DNA of 14,234 bases from an uncultured Pseudomonadota bacterium (GTDB lineage Bacteria > Pseudomonadota > Gammaproteobacteria > Burkholderiales > Eutrophovitaceae). The position numbers and the translations under genes are program-made. How positions within the stretch are numbered: the stretch's first letter is position 1; every line of letters starts with the position of its first letter. A model generated the notes under the pieces. It did no database searches. It was not told the origin of the DNA and worked only from the letters and a program-made list of their open reading frames with translations. Shown here one piece after another: positions 14,020 to 14,234 of this stretch. The DNA is taken from assembly GCA_937983055.1 (NCBI GenBank), contig CALJLA010000213.1:1-14234 (forward strand), given 5' to 3'.

Positions 14020-14234
14020 TCACCCGATTCTCGGCTGGGTCGCGCCGACGCCGTTCGTCGACGTTCTCGCCTCGTCGTTCGCCTTCGACGACATCGGCTT
14101 CCCGTTCGCATCCCAGAACTCGATGCGGTTGCCCGTACCGGTCTGCACGTTGACGATGATGTCGCCCACCACCCGGAAGTCGCGGGGCTTCTCGACGCCG
14201 TCCCAGCCCTCGTACCACTCGCCGGCGAGGCTCT
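14020..14234 (-). CDS. Unidentified protein, C-terminal fragment at right edge
   Basis: A minus-strand frame is open from the right edge to TGA at 14020-14022, giving 70 residues. The sequence looks like a real soluble protein, with segments AGEWYEGWDGVEKPRDF, VVGDIIVNVQTGTGNRIEF and WDANGKPM. It has many G-first codons and high GC3. The opposite-strand frame is also open but reads as a Ser/Pro/Thr-rich shadow, so I prefer the minus strand. I do not recognise the family. It is not LptE or LeuS, the usual neighbours of holA, and not the missing HolA N-terminus. Its upstream part is outside the window. No coding signal is seen between 13988 and 14019. Confidence 0.4.
   Translation of the reverse strand, partial: SLAGEWYEGWDGVEKPRDFRVVGDIIVNVQTGTGNRIEFWDANGKPMSSKANDEARTSTNGVGATQPRIG

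Noticed and set aside
13982..14234. Plus-strand frame open to the right edge
   Set aside because: Its third codon positions coincide with those of the minus frame, so openness is not informative; the Ser/Pro/Thr-rich reading looks like the shadow of the minus-strand protein.
1..14234. A CRISPR array, prophage, transposon or toxin-antitoxin/defence module
   Set aside because: No spaced repeats, transposase, integrase or toxin-like frames were seen; apart from the right edge, the genes are catabolic or housekeeping and have uniform composition.

Overview
The window is ordinary chromosome-type DNA of very high GC with strongly GC-biased third codon positions. It most resembles a betaproteobacterium of the Burkholderiales/Rhodocyclales kind. 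The grounds are the liu-type leucine catabolic operon, a dihydrolipoamide dehydrogenase carrying its own N-terminal lipoyl domain, a DUF2889 protein, and the holA-proA neighbourhood. This placement is inferred from gene content, not from a marker-gene search.

Left half (1-7626, plus strand): one very compact operon, already running at the left edge, for branched-chain acyl-CoA breakdown. In order it holds the C-terminus of the methylcrotonyl-CoA carboxylase beta subunit, an LCAD-type acyl-CoA dehydrogenase, a methylglutaconyl-CoA hydratase-like crotonase, a small two-helix membrane protein of unknown role, the biotin-carrying alpha subunit of the carboxylase, HMG-CoA lyase, a tiny DUF1289 four-cysteine protein, a DUF2889 protein and an alpha-methylacyl-CoA racemase-like family III enzyme. 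Most junctions are ATGA overlaps or gaps of 3-4 bases, so translational coupling is likely. Together the known enzymes convert 3-methylcrotonyl-CoA through 3-methylglutaconyl-CoA and HMG-CoA to acetyl-CoA and acetoacetate. The dehydrogenase and the racemase suggest that other methyl-branched acyl-CoAs may also be fed in.

Right half (7648-13986, minus strand): a run of housekeeping and accessory genes read leftwards. These are holA (truncated), proA, lpdA, nudC and a glutathione S-transferase. After a 99-base gap comes a periplasmic glycine-betaine-type binding protein with no transporter partners in view. This run meets the liu operon tail to tail with only 21 bases between stop codons.

Right edge (about 13987-14234): the holA homology stops abruptly inside a GC palindrome, with about 105-115 N-terminal residues missing. 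It is replaced by unrelated sequence that contains the end of an unidentified minus-strand reading frame. This is either a real rearrangement or an assembly/chimera joint, and it is the most anomalous spot in the window. I see no RNA genes, CRISPR arrays, insertion sequences or phage genes, and no clearly new defence or mobile system.
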